64,000 nt of DNA. It comes from Burkholderia cepacia. GTDB lineage: Bacteria; Pseudomonadota; Gammaproteobacteria; Burkholderiales; Burkholderiaceae. The stretch covers positions 62,001 through 126,000 of the forward strand of contig NZ_LDWR01000029.1 of NCBI RefSeq assembly GCF_001039005.1. The letters run 5' to 3'. How positions within the stretch are numbered: the first letter of the stretch is position 1; the number at the start of each line of letters is the position of its first letter. Below are positions 1 through 8,193 of this stretch, piece by piece. Under the pieces are notes generated by a model, which did not search any database, was not told the DNA's origin, and saw nothing but the letters and a program-made list of their open reading frames with translations. The translations under genes were made by a program, and so were the position numbers.

Positions 1-10
1 CGTCTGCCTG

Positions 11-397
11 TCAGCGCCATGTGCCGTTCTGCAGCACGATCCGGTAGCCGTCGGCATCCTCGAAGGTCTGGCCTGATATCTCCCAGTACGGATTGAACGA
101 CGTCACCGGCATGAAGCCGTGTGCGGCCGCGCGCTCGCATGCGGCTTCCCATTCCGGGCGATCGGGCAGGTAGAACACGATCAGGTCCTCGGGTGTCGGG
201 GACGGTGCGATCGGGTGGTCTGGACAGTGCGTGAATTCGAAGTGGTAGTCGAGACCTTCGCGTCCAAGCATCACGCCGGAGAAGCCATCGTGATCTTCGA
301 AGCGCGCGAGCACCGACAAGTCGAGGGCGTCGCGATACATGCGCTCGGTTCTGGCGAGGTTGCCGACCGGGCGGGCAATGCGCAGATGTGCGTGCAA
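11..397 (-). CDS. VOC-fold (glyoxalase/bleomycin-resistance-like) protein
   Basis: Small protein of about 128 residues resembling the glyoxalase/bleomycin-resistance/dioxygenase (VOC) superfamily. Visible signs are the N-terminal HLRIARPV strand, the MYRDALDL helix typical of the first beta-alpha-beta-beta-beta module, and the C-terminal FEDADGYRIVLQN strand that ends the second module and carries the usual late metal-ligand region. The reading frame is open far upstream, but similarity begins only near a TTG at 395-397, so I chose that start; no good ribosome-binding site decides it. The substrate is unknown. It lies downstream of the probable sRNA on the same strand and is not obviously in an operon with anything else shown. 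Confidence 0.72.
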   Translation of the reverse strand: MHAHLRIARPVGNLARTERMYRDALDLSVLARFEDHDGFSGVMLGREGLDYHFEFTHCPDHPIAPSPTPEDLIVFYLPDRPEWEAACERAAAHGFMPVTSFNPYWEISGQTFEDADGYRIVLQNGTWR

Positions 398-526
398 GAT
401 GGCCTCGGGGGAGCGTGGCGGACTCGCCGATGATAATCCGGCCGATCGAGATCGTGGCGCGCCGGAATGCTCAAGCAGGCAGGCGGCGAAGGAGGAGGGT
501 GGTATGGCCCCGCAATCCGCGCAGGC

Positions 527-555
527 AATAAAAAAGCCCGCTGCTTGAGCGGGCT
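527..555 (-). terminator. Rho-independent terminator
   Basis: Perfect 7-bp GC-rich stem (AGCCCGC/GCGGGCT, 535-541 and 549-555) with a 7-nt loop, followed on the minus strand by TTTTTTATT. It ends the putative sRNA and would also stop read-through from the cepI operon at 690-2114. Confidence 0.8.
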
Positions 556-586
556 GAATCCATGTTTGGAGACATGGAGGAGACAG
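527..586 (-). ncRNA. Probable short two-hairpin regulatory RNA with anti-Shine-Dalgarno sequence
   Basis: About 60 nt between two protein genes. Read on the minus strand it starts with CTGTCTCCTCC, complementary to strong ribosome-binding sites, then forms a hairpin with stem CCATGT/ACATGG and loop CTCCAA, then a GC-rich hairpin (AGCCCGC/GCGGGCT) followed by a run of six T. A promoter with 17-bp spacing lies immediately upstream (592-620). A short RNA with an unpaired C/U-rich 5' end, a CUCC-containing loop and a Rho-independent terminator fits small trans-acting RNAs that occlude ribosome-binding sites; I recall abundant two-hairpin sRNAs of this style described in Burkholderia cenocepacia (for example ncS35). 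Which named sRNA this is, if any, I cannot say. The alternative is a mere terminator for the upstream cepI operon. Confidence 0.62.
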
Positions 587-591
587 GCGTA

Positions 592-620
592 AATTTAAGG
601 GAAAACCCGAAGCTTGGCAA
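592..620 (-). promoter_or_regulatory. Sigma70-type promoter of the putative sRNA
   Basis: On the minus strand TTGCCA (615-620) is followed after exactly 17 bp by TAAATT (592-597). These match the -35 and -10 consensus at five of six and four of six positions. Transcription would start near 585-586, just before the CTGTCTCC sequence. Confidence 0.55.
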
Positions 621-689
621 GCCCCCCGTTGTAACCATGCAACTCGCTGCGATACCGTCCGCCTCGCATCGACGCGGCCGTTGCCGCAC

Positions 690-1454
690 TCACATGCCGG
701 CGGCCCGCGCGTGCGCCGCAAACGCGCTGAATCGTTCCTGCGCGACCGGCAGTGCGTACTTGTCGCGCATCTCCGTCTCGATCCAGGCACAGGCCTCGCG
801 CGCGCAGTCGGTCAGCGCGTGCCGCGTCGTGTGCCCGTCGATGTCGTAGACGAAGCGCACGCCGACCTCGTCGTCGGCAACTTGTCGCTCGAGCTGATTG
901 AGATGCAGTTGCGGCCCGTGCTGATGCGACAGCGCACGCAGCTCGTCGAAGTGATATTCGAGCCAGTCCGCGAAGAACAGTGCATCGCTATGGCACGGCA
1001 GGCGGAAGGCCGCGCTGCGCGACGGGCGCGGTCCGGTCTCGCCGGCCGCCGCGTGCGGTTCGCCGTCGGTGGCGATGGGCGTGTCGACGGGCGCGAGCGG
1101 GTGTTGAATCCGCCGGTAAGGTTCGTGATCGCGCAGTGCATGCCACAGCAATTCGTCGCCGGCGGCGCCGGATGGCTGCATCGTCAGGTCATGTCGGCCG
1201 TCGCCGGTCGGGGCGATGTCGCGGATCACGAGGCGCAGCGAGCAGAGCGGCTCGTCCGCGACCAGCAGCGTCGCCGCACGCGGCAGCCCGCAGACGAGCG
1301 GCGCGGCGCCGGCGGCACGAAATACGAGCCCGCGGCGGTCGAGCCGCACGAGCGGCAGCGGCCTGGGGAACGACGGATAGGCGACCGCGATACGGGCGCC
1401 GTTGGCGCTCGTCAACCCGGGCATCATCGCGCGAAAGACCTGAGACTGGTCCAC
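690..1454 (-). CDS. Conserved protein co-transcribed with cepI
   Basis: 254-residue protein of no family I can name. It starts with GTG behind an AAGGAGA ribosome-binding site with ideal spacing and lies 51 bp downstream of cepI on the same strand, so it is very likely the second gene of the cepI operon. I see no signal peptide or membrane segment. The middle, around residues 115-140, is low in complexity; the C-terminal third is rich in His, Asp and aromatic residues (HQHGPQLHLNQLE, VYDIDGHTTRHAL). In Burkholderia cenocepacia the gene next to cepI (BCAM1871, from memory) was reported to influence AHL activity and virulence, and this gene sits in the same place. Direct enzymatic or regulatory function is unknown. 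Confidence 0.8.
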   Translation of the reverse strand: MDQSQVFRAMMPGLTSANGARIAVAYPSFPRPLPLVRLDRRGLVFRAAGAAPLVCGLPRAATLLVADEPLCSLRLVIRDIAPTGDGRHDLTMQPSGAAGDELLWHALRDHEPYRRIQHPLAPVDTPIATDGEPHAAAGETGPRPSRSAAFRLPCHSDALFFADWLEYHFDELRALSHQHGPQLHLNQLERQVADDEVGVRFVYDIDGHTTRHALTDCAREACAWIETEMRDKYALPVAQERFSAFAAHARAAGM

Positions 1455-1505
1455 GTTGGTTCTCCTTCGTTACGATGCCGCCCGGCCGGAAACGCGCGTT
1501 CCGGC

Positions 1506-2114
1506 TCAGGCGGCGATGGCTTGCCGGGCAGCCTGCCCCGGCTCGATTCCTAGTGCCGCAAACGTTTGCTGATCGATATCGATCCAGCACGCGACCACCA
1601 GACGCCCGTCCACCTGTTTCGGCGGGCCTGCCCGGTGCGCGTGTATGCCGATCCGGCGGAACAGCCGCTCCATGCTCGCGAACGTCACGCCGATCAACTG
1701 CCGCGCGCCGAGCTGCGCCGCGCATTCGACGACGGCCGCGAGCATCGGGCGCACGGCCCACTCGGCATTGCCCGATCCGCCTTCGTCGTCGGTCGCCGCG
1801 AACCTGGACAGCTCCCAGACCGCGGCCGATTTCGGCAGCGGCATGTCCTCGGCGATCAGTTCGGCGAACAGCGACTCCAGCAGATACGGGCGCGTCGTGG
1901 GCAGCAGGCGCGCACATCCGCACATGTCGCCGTCGGCGTTTCGCGCGAACACGTAGACGGTATCGTCGCGATCGAACTGGTCGCGCTCGAAACATTCGTT
2001 CGCCGACGGAAGCGTCCAACCGAGCTGTTCGATGAACACGCGGCGCCGATAGCGCCCGAGATCCGCTGCAAGTTCGTGTGGCAACCGTCCTTCCTCGTGA
2101 ACGAAGGTCTGCAT
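1506..2114 (-). CDS. cepI: N-acyl-homoserine lactone synthase CepI
   Basis: LuxI-family synthase, 202 residues, the normal family length. In Burkholderia CepI makes mainly N-octanoyl-homoserine lactone from S-adenosylmethionine and acyl-ACP. The invariant residues are visible: Arg24 and Phe27 in the RRRVF segment, Trp33, Asp45 and Asp48 in the RDQFD segment, the CGCARLLP strand, and the Glu and Arg of the ELSRF motif. ATG is preceded by AGGA. A near-perfect lux box lies 58 bp upstream (2172-2193), so transcription should be activated by CepR-AHL. The downstream 254-residue gene is probably co-transcribed. Because the cepR copy here is frameshifted, the gene may only be expressed at basal level or under another LuxR protein. 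Confidence 0.97.
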   Translation of the reverse strand: MQTFVHEEGRLPHELAADLGRYRRRVFIEQLGWTLPSANECFERDQFDRDDTVYVFARNADGDMCGCARLLPTTRPYLLESLFAELIAEDMPLPKSAAVWELSRFAATDDEGGSGNAEWAVRPMLAAVVECAAQLGARQLIGVTFASMERLFRRIGIHAHRAGPPKQVDGRLVVACWIDIDQQTFAALGIEPGQAARQAIAA

Positions 2115-2171
2115 GGTGTCCTCGGATCTGTGCTTTTGTATGCATGCATTACATCGCGCAGCACGAGGAGG

Positions 2172-2193
2172 CTGTAACTGGTAACTCTTACAG
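2172..2193 (-). promoter_or_regulatory. lux (cep) box upstream of cepI
   Basis: On the minus strand the 22-bp site has perfect outer half-arms CTGTAA and TTACAG around GAGTTACCAG. It agrees with the known cepI operator of Burkholderia, CTGTAAGAGTTACCAG. It is 58 bp before the cepI start codon, a usual position for a LuxR activator site overlapping the -35 region. Confidence 0.9.
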
Positions 2194-2324
2194 GTTGGCG
2201 GCGCAAAAACGCCATTTAGGACGTGGTAACGGTTTCTTGATCGACGGGATTGAAAACCGGGCCGCTTTTGCTTATAAAGAGCCCCAGCGTTGCTGAATTA
2301 ATCCGAGGAATGCTCGACCGGTTG

Positions 2325-2768
2325 TCACTGGAGCGTGGGACCGGCATGATAGGCGTCGTTGCGATCAAGCAGGGCCGACGCGACGGCGGCGGGCCAGTCG
2401 ATGCGGGCGAGCCGCGCGGCGAGCGCGGCGGCCGTGCGGAACATGCCGATGTCGGTGGCCGTCGCGTCGACGACCATCACGTTGCTGCGGATGTCGCCGC
2501 CCGCGACGACGAACATGCCCGTTGCGCGTTCGAGGTACCAGTCCCAGCCGACCGTCACGTAAGGGACGCCGGCACGGGCCGCGCGATGCCATTCGGTATA
2601 ACCGGCGAGGCGCGCGTCGATCGCGTTGTCGCGCAGTTCGGCAAGCAGCGATGCATCGAGGCCGCTTGCGACATGGTCGAGCGCAAGCACGGCGAGTGAG
2701 CCTTCTGACAGGCGCACATAGCCGTCCGCGGACGGGCCGGCGACCGGATGCAGCAAAGGTGAAGTCAT
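2325..2768 (-). CDS. rsaM: RsaM-like quorum-sensing modulator (DUF4902 type)
   Basis: 147-residue protein between cepI and cepR, the position where Burkholderia carries an RsaM homologue that restrains AHL production. It has no HTH and no membrane segment. Landmarks are the Trp-rich core WHRAARAGVPYVTVGWDWYLE and the following GGDIRSNVMVVD strand, typical of the small single-domain RsaM fold. RsaM proteins do not look like known DNA-binding proteins, and the mechanism is thought to be post-transcriptional or by protein contact. The gene runs towards cepI on the same strand and diverges from cepR over a 73-bp spacer that must hold both promoters. The assignment rests on synteny plus recalled family features. 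Confidence 0.85.
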   Translation of the reverse strand: MTSPLLHPVAGPSADGYVRLSEGSLAVLALDHVASGLDASLLAELRDNAIDARLAGYTEWHRAARAGVPYVTVGWDWYLERATGMFVVAGGDIRSNVMVVDATATDIGMFRTAAALAARLARIDWPAAVASALLDRNDAYHAGPTLQ

Positions 2769-2841
2769 GCGCGGAATGTAGCAGCCCCAAACGGGTGCTG
2801 AAACCTGACAAGTATGACAGCGTGACGTTGTCGGAGAACGA

Positions 2842-3559
2842 ATGGAACTGCGCTGGCAGGATGCCTATCAACAATTCAGCGCCGCGGAAGACGAGCAGCA
2901 ACTCTTCCAGCGGATGGCTGCCTATTCAAAACGCCTGGGGTTCGAATACTGCTGTTACGGCATTCGCGTGCCGCTGCCCGTATCGAAGCCGGCGGTCGCC
3001 ATCTTCAATACCTATCCGGACGGCTGGATGGCGCACTACCAGTCGCGAAACTACATCGATATCGATTCGACGGTTCGCGACGGCGTGCACAGCACCAACA
3101 TGATCGTCTGGCCGGACGTCGACCGGATCGACCCGTGTCCGCTGTGGCAGGACGCGCGCGACTTCGGGCTATCGGTGGGTGTCGCGCAGTCGAGCTGGGC
3201 GGCCCGCGGTGCGTTCGGTCTACTGAGCATCGCGCGCCATGCCGACCCGCTGACGCCGGCCGAGATCAACATGCTGACGCTGGACGAACTGGCTCGCGAA
3301 CCTGTCGCATTCGCTGATGAGCCGCTTCATGGTGCCGAAGCTGTCGCCCGCGGCGGGTGTCACGCTGACCGCGCGCGAGCGCGAGGTGCTGTGCTGGACG
3401 GCCGAGGGCAAGACCGCGTGCGAAATCGGCCAGATCCTCAGCATCTCGGAGCGGACGGTCAACTTCCACGTCAACAACATCCTCGAGAAACTGGGCGCGA
3501 CGAACAAGGTCCAGGCGGTCGTCAAGGCGATCTCGGCGGGGCTTATCGAAGCACCCTGA
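2842..3559 (+). pseudogene. cepR: Frameshifted AHL receptor CepR (LuxR family)
   Basis: LuxR-type quorum-sensing regulator. The autoinducer-binding domain is read in one frame from ATG 2842 to about 3282; the GerE-type HTH (LTAREREVLCWTAEGKTACE, then SERTVNFHVNNILEKLGATNKVQ) continues only in another frame, to the stop at 3557-3559. The span is 718 nt, against 720 nt for the usual 239-codon gene. The recalled intact protein reads MLTLQTNWLANLSHSLM; here CTG is followed by GACGAACTGG rather than CAGACGAACTGG, so a 2-bp deletion (CA) at 3282/3283 explains everything. Without correction the product has 147 native residues and an unrelated tail to 3777, with no DNA-binding domain. It could be a real loss-of-function allele or a sequencing error; no homopolymer is present. 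Confidence 0.9.
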
Positions 3560-3604
3560 CGCGGCCGAGAGGGGCGGCGCCGAATACGGCCGCCGCCATG
3601 CCGC

Positions 3605-4312
3605 TCACTCCATCAACGGCTCCGCTTCCTTGGCGGTCCAGCTCACGCTGGAAATGCTCTTCTCCATGCTCATCCGGCTCGCGATCTGCTCGAGCTTCTG
3701 CTGATCCTTCGGATGCAGCTTCAGCGTCGCGGTCACTTTCAGCCGGTCCGGCTGGTCGGGCACGTCCTCGCTCGTGAGGCTCTGGAACGACAGCGGTTTC
3801 GCGTACATCGAGTTCGACAGCAGCGTGCGGATGTGTACCTCGTCCGAGGTCAGGCAGATCACGGTGATCTGGTATTCGCGCACGAGATCGGCATTCGACA
3901 CCGGTGTCGCGTTGATCGCCTGGCTGACGCCGCGCAGCACCGTATTGGTGAGCAGCACGACGCCCGTGCCGGCGATCGCGGGCGCGAAATGACCGGAGCC
4001 GGACAGCACGCCGACGGCGGCGGAGCACCACAGCGTCGCGGCCGTGTTGATGCCCTGGATCGAGCCCTTGTCGCGCATGATCACGCCGCCGCCGAGAAAG
4101 CCGACGCCCGATACGACGTACGCGGCGATCTGCGTGACGCCTGCGACGCCGTTGCCGGTCAGCACGCCGAGCGTGACGAACAGGCACGCGCCGCTCGCGA
4201 CGAGCGTGATCGTGCGCAGGCCGGCCGTGCGCTGGCGCATCTGGCGCTCGAGGCCGATGGCGACGCCGCAGGCGAACGCGGTGAAAAGACGGAGTGCGAA
4301 ATCGAAAGTCAT
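3605..4312 (-). CDS. MgtC/SapB-family inner-membrane protein
   Basis: 235-residue integral membrane protein of the MgtC family, which in other bacteria supports growth at low Mg2+ and survival in macrophages by acting on F-ATPase and phosphate homeostasis. Four or five hydrophobic helices fill residues 1-130, including the signature AIGLERQMRQRTAGLRT near the N-terminus and a GFLGGGVIM segment. The C-terminal ~100 residues form a soluble ACT-like domain. I chose ATG 4312, preceded by AGGAC, over the in-frame ATG nine codons upstream. It is convergent with cepR. I see no Mg2+ leader RNA in the 300 bp upstream, only a 21-bp palindrome. Confidence 0.88.
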   Translation of the reverse strand: MTFDFALRLFTAFACGVAIGLERQMRQRTAGLRTITLVASGACLFVTLGVLTGNGVAGVTQIAAYVVSGVGFLGGGVIMRDKGSIQGINTAATLWCSAAVGVLSGSGHFAPAIAGTGVVLLTNTVLRGVSQAINATPVSNADLVREYQITVICLTSDEVHIRTLLSNSMYAKPLSFQSLTSEDVPDQPDRLKVTATLKLHPKDQQKLEQIASRMSMEKSISSVSWTAKEAEPLME

Positions 4313-4394
4313 GGTTGTCCTGCCGTGCAAGGAGCGCATGCCGGCTCGCGTCGCCGCGGCGTTATGCCGGAGGCGACGCGAAGATAGCCGTCAT

Positions 4395-4415
4395 CGCGCG
4401 GTACTGTACCGCGCG
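4395..4415. repeat. 21-bp palindrome in the 307-bp gap upstream of mgtC-like gene
   Basis: CGCGCGGTAC, one T, then GTACCGCGCG: a perfect 10-bp inverted repeat with a 1-bp centre. It has no T run on either side, so it looks more like an operator than a terminator. The rest of 4313-4619 shows nothing I can name. Confidence 0.6.
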
Positions 4416-4619
4416 AATGCGTCATTCAGTGTGAAACGGTAGGCGTGCGGGCTCGCGGAACGCGAGCCGGGGCAGGAGAACTGCGGCGGACAGGCGTTCA
4501 GGCGGCAAGCGGCGCACGCAACGGAGTGCTGCAACTGTCCACGATGGTTCCTGAAGGAAGAATGGGCGGCATTCTAGTAGGCGGCGCGCGCATGCGTCAA
4601 CCGCCTTGCGGCGGTTGCG

Positions 4620-6164
4620 CTACTGCGCCGAGCCGATCGTCCCCGTCGCGAGCGCGAGCGCGGCGGCCGCCGACAGTGCGCCGGCGTAGCTGTCGACCTC
4701 CGCGTTGCGGGCCGCGAGCAGCTGGCTTTGCGCGATCGTCGCATCGGTTACCGACCCGACGCCGTTGCGGTACGCGGTCAGCGCGGCATCGTAGCTCGTC
4801 TGCGCGGCGTCGACGAGCGCCTTGGCGGCGTCGTGCGACGCGAGGCTCGTTTGCACCGCGTTCTGCGCGGCGACGACCTGGCGGACGGCTTCTTCCTTGG
4901 TCCGCGTGAGACGCGCGGAGGCGCTTTCCGCATCGTTGCGCGCCTGCATCAGCACGGCCGAGCGCAGGCCGCCGTCGTACAGCGGGATCGTCACGCCGAG
5001 GAAGACGCCGCCGCCGTAGCGGCTGCCGTTCAGGTTGACGGTCGGCGCCTGGTCGCCGATCGCGGGCAGCGCGGAGATGGCCGTGCCGCCGCTCGCATAC
5101 GACGTCGACGCGGACAGGAACACCTTCGGCATGAAGGCGGCCTCGGCGGCCTTGATCTTCGCGCGATTGGCCTTTTCGAGCGCAAACGCGCCCTGCAGGT
5201 CGGGGCGGCGCGCGATCGCGTCCGACACGATCGAATCGACCGACGAACCGAGCGCGGGCGGCAGCGGCCGCTTCGGCAGCGCGGCGATCGTCGGCTTCGA
5301 CAGCGGCGAGATGCCGAGCGCGGACACGAGCGCGAGGTAGCTGTCGTTCTGCGCGCCGTTCGCCTGCACGAGCGCGAGGTTCGCCTGCGCGCGGTTTTGG
5401 GTCGCCTGAGCGAGTTCGACGACCGTGCCGACGCCGTGCTTGAGCCGGGCGCGGGAGGCCGCGAGGATCGCATCCGCATTCGAAAGGCCCTGCTGCGCGC
5501 TGAGTGCGCGCGAGCGTGCGGCTTCATAACGGTAGTACCCGACCGTCACGTCGTGGATCACCTGCTGGTGCACGGCCGTGAACGCGACGTTCGACGCGAT
5601 CGATGCCTGTTCGGCCGCTTCGACGCGCGCCGCGCGGCCGCCGAAATCGAACAGCAGCCATTGCAGCGACAGCGCCGAGATCGTGCCGTGCACGGTGGTG
5701 TCGCTCGACGAATCGCCGAGGATCGTCGACGTCGAGCCGTGGCTCGCCTGGTATGCACCCATGGCCGTGGCCGACAGCCGCGGCAGGTAGGCGGCCTTGG
5801 CAAGGCCGACCGCGAGCGCCGCGTTGCGCGCGTCGTTCCATGCGATGCGGGTCAGCGGGTTCGCCGATTCGGCGAGGTCGATCAGCTCGGGCAGTGTGTA
5901 TGCATGCGCGGAATCGAGCGCGGCCGGCGGCGATACCGACGCGAGCGCCGGGGACGCGGGCAGCGTGTAGTCGTGCGCGCCTTGCGCGGACGCGCGCGGC
6001 GGGCCCGGCACGATGTCGCCCGCGGCCGACGTTTGCGGCTGCCACGGGCGGTCGGACGCCTCCGGCGCCAGATCGATCGACGACGTCGCGCAGCCGGCCA
6101 GCGCGACGGCGGTCGCGAGGGCGGCGGCGGCGATCGAGGCGGCCGGCGGTTCAGGTAGGCGCAT
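4620..6164 (-). CDS. NodT/OprM-family outer-membrane efflux lipoprotein
   Basis: 514-residue outer-membrane factor. A lipoprotein signal peptide ends in the lipobox LAGC (Cys24), and two OEP repeats follow, with long alpha-helical coiled stretches rich in Ala, Gln and Asn that build the periplasmic tunnel. It forms the trimeric exit duct for the pump encoded just upstream. It is the last gene of the operon; its start overlaps the FUSC gene by 14 bp, which implies translational coupling. Drug or aromatic-acid export is the usual role; the substrate is unknown. Confidence 0.93.
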   Translation of the reverse strand: MRLPEPPAASIAAAALATAVALAGCATSSIDLAPEASDRPWQPQTSAAGDIVPGPPRASAQGAHDYTLPASPALASVSPPAALDSAHAYTLPELIDLAESANPLTRIAWNDARNAALAVGLAKAAYLPRLSATAMGAYQASHGSTSTILGDSSSDTTVHGTISALSLQWLLFDFGGRAARVEAAEQASIASNVAFTAVHQQVIHDVTVGYYRYEAARSRALSAQQGLSNADAILAASRARLKHGVGTVVELAQATQNRAQANLALVQANGAQNDSYLALVSALGISPLSKPTIAALPKRPLPPALGSSVDSIVSDAIARRPDLQGAFALEKANRAKIKAAEAAFMPKVFLSASTSYASGGTAISALPAIGDQAPTVNLNGSRYGGGVFLGVTIPLYDGGLRSAVLMQARNDAESASARLTRTKEEAVRQVVAAQNAVQTSLASHDAAKALVDAAQTSYDAALTAYRNGVGSVTDATIAQSQLLAARNAEVDSYAGALSAAAALALATGTIGSAQ

Positions 6165-8193
6165 GAGGGACAGGCTCCTTCGGTGTGGCTTGACGGGCGG
6201 CGTCGGCGATGTGCGCGAGCCGCGTGTCGATCAGGTTCAGCAGCGCGTCGCGTGCGGGGTCGGTGGGGGTGGTACTCGGCGGCGGGGCCGGCGGCGCGGG
6301 TGAATCCGCATGCGGTGTGGCTTCGTCGTCGCGCGGTTCGACCACGCGTGCGAGCCTCGCGCCAATCGCCGCGTCGCCCGGTGCGCGTTCGGCGAGCAGG
6401 AACAACGGGCCTTCGAGGGCGCCGAGTTCCGCGAGCGCGCGCCGTCGCGCGGCGAGCCACGTCGCGGCCGGCCGCACCCATGACGGTTCGTAGTGGATCA
6501 GGCCGAGTTCCTGCGAGATCGCGCCGTGGCGCGCGAACGCGTCGGCGGCCAGCGCGCGCCGCTCGGCCGGCTGAGCGATCTGTGCGAGGCGCCGCCATTG
6601 GTCGAGCAGCGCCGCGAGCGCCGTGTCGATCTGCTTGCCGATGCTGACGGGCCAGATGCGCGTGAACACGAGATACACGACCACGTTGCCGAGCAGGATG
6701 CCGATCGTGCGATCGCGCGCGAGCGTCAGGTCGAAGCCGGGGCCCGCGCCCTGGATCACGCACAGGAAGAACGCGAATGCGACCTGGAAGCCCGCGTACG
6801 CGATGCGCGGCGACCCGAAGGCGACCCATGCGGCCAGCCACGCGCCGGCGAACACGAGCGCCATCAGCTCGCCGATCGATGACAGCGACGGCACGACGAA
6901 CACGAGCGCGGCGGTGCCGAGCAGCGCGCCGACGATGCAGCCGGCGATGCGCAGCGTGAGCTTCTCGACCGTTTCGGCCGTTGAGCCGAGCGACACCATG
7001 TAGCAGGTGATGAAGCAGGTATGGATGCCCGACCAGTCGAGCTGCGAATACAGCAGGTAGCAGAACATCGCCGCTGCGGTGGTTTTCAGCGCGTAGCGGA
7101 TGTGGTCGGGGTTGCTGCGCGCATCGGGCAGGAAGAACCCGCCGCGTGGTGCGGGTGGTGCAGGAGGCGCGGCGGGGGCGGCTGCAGCCTCGGCCGACCC
7201 GTCGGTCGCGGCCGATTCCGCGAAGTGCGTGATCGCCGTGTGCAGGTCCGTCGCGACGACGCGCGCAAGCGGCGCCAGCGCATCGGCGGCCGGCAGCGCG
7301 AGCGTCACGTCGACCGGATAACCGCCGTGTTCGAGGATGACGGCCATGTCGTCGAGCGTCGTCGCGATCGGCTCGACGAATGCATCGGGCAGCCGTGCGT
7401 CCGGTTCGCGGTCCGCGAGCGCGACCGCCACGAGCAGCGCGGTGCTCGACGCGATGGCCTGCCGCAGCGCGACGACGTCGGCGGCCGACGACGAGCCCTC
7501 GAGCTTCGACAGCTTGAGCCACGTGAGCAACTGCTTGTCGCCTTCGCGCAGGCTCGCGTCGAACGCGGTGCGCGTGTCGCCGTCATCGTCGTCATTGCTA
7601 CGCAGCCGCCGCGCGGCGAGCCGCAGCCGCTTCGCGAGCTGCGCTTGCGCGAGCTTGCGCGGCGACGGCGCGATCAGCAGGTTGACGACGATCGCGACGC
7701 CGACCGGGATCGCGACCATCAGCCACGCATAGAGCAGCGCGCGCGTTGCAGCTTCGCCGAATGGCGCGAGGCCGAGCTGGTCGAGCCCGAAGCCGACGAT
7801 CATCGCGAGGATCGCGCCGACCGGGCGCAGCTTGCTCGCCGACGTCAGGTAGAGCAGGCCGACCGACAGCACGGCCATGCACGCGACGCGGAGGATCGAA
7901 TAGTCGATGCTGAAGATCGCGACGCCCATCACGAGCGCGATCACGACCGTGACGAGCAGCAGCATCGCGACCGCGAGCACGACGCTCGTTACGCGGTCGG
8001 CGCGGTTCAGGAAGAACACGACGTACACGGAAATCGCGGCTTCGGGCGTGCCGTACCCGCTCGTCACGAGCACGACCAGCGCGCAGATCAGCGCGACCCG
8101 CACGGCCATCGCCGCGCGCCCCGGAAACGGCACGAGCAGTCGCAGGACTTCGCGCGGGCCCGGCGAGCGGACGTCAGCGGCAGGCTGAGCCAT
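6151..8193 (-). CDS. FUSC-family (AaeB-like) inner-membrane efflux protein
   Basis: 680-residue protein with two sets of hydrophobic helices (residues about 25-185 and 370-510) separated by a soluble region, the layout of the FUSC/AaeB family of aromatic-acid exporters. The segment from GGFFLPDARSNPDHIRYALKT into AMFCYLLYSQLDW marks the start of the second membrane block, as is usual for the family. It overlaps the adaptor gene by 20 bp at its start and the outer-membrane factor by 14 bp at its end. Together with them it should form a tripartite pump; p-hydroxybenzoate-like weak acids are the best guess by family. Confidence 0.9.
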   Translation of the reverse strand: MAQPAADVRSPGPREVLRLLVPFPGRAAMAVRVALICALVVLVTSGYGTPEAAISVYVVFFLNRADRVTSVVLAVAMLLLVTVVIALVMGVAIFSIDYSILRVACMAVLSVGLLYLTSASKLRPVGAILAMIVGFGLDQLGLAPFGEAATRALLYAWLMVAIPVGVAIVVNLLIAPSPRKLAQAQLAKRLRLAARRLRSNDDDDGDTRTAFDASLREGDKQLLTWLKLSKLEGSSSAADVVALRQAIASSTALLVAVALADREPDARLPDAFVEPIATTLDDMAVILEHGGYPVDVTLALPAADALAPLARVVATDLHTAITHFAESAATDGSAEAAAAPAAPPAPPAPRGGFFLPDARSNPDHIRYALKTTAAAMFCYLLYSQLDWSGIHTCFITCYMVSLGSTAETVEKLTLRIAGCIVGALLGTAALVFVVPSLSSIGELMALVFAGAWLAAWVAFGSPRIAYAGFQVAFAFFLCVIQGAGPGFDLTLARDRTIGILLGNVVVYLVFTRIWPVSIGKQIDTALAALLDQWRRLAQIAQPAERRALAADAFARHGAISQELGLIHYEPSWVRPAATWLAARRRALAELGALEGPLFLLAERAPGDAAIGARLARVVEPRDDEATPHADSPAPPAPPPSTTPTDPARDALLNLIDTRLAHIADAARQATPKEPVPHAPT

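Noticed and set aside
2805..2820. CTGACAAGTATGACAG as a second lux box between rsaM-like gene and cepR
   Set aside because: Only the outer CTG/CAG fits; the inner bases do not match the cep-box pattern seen before cepI.
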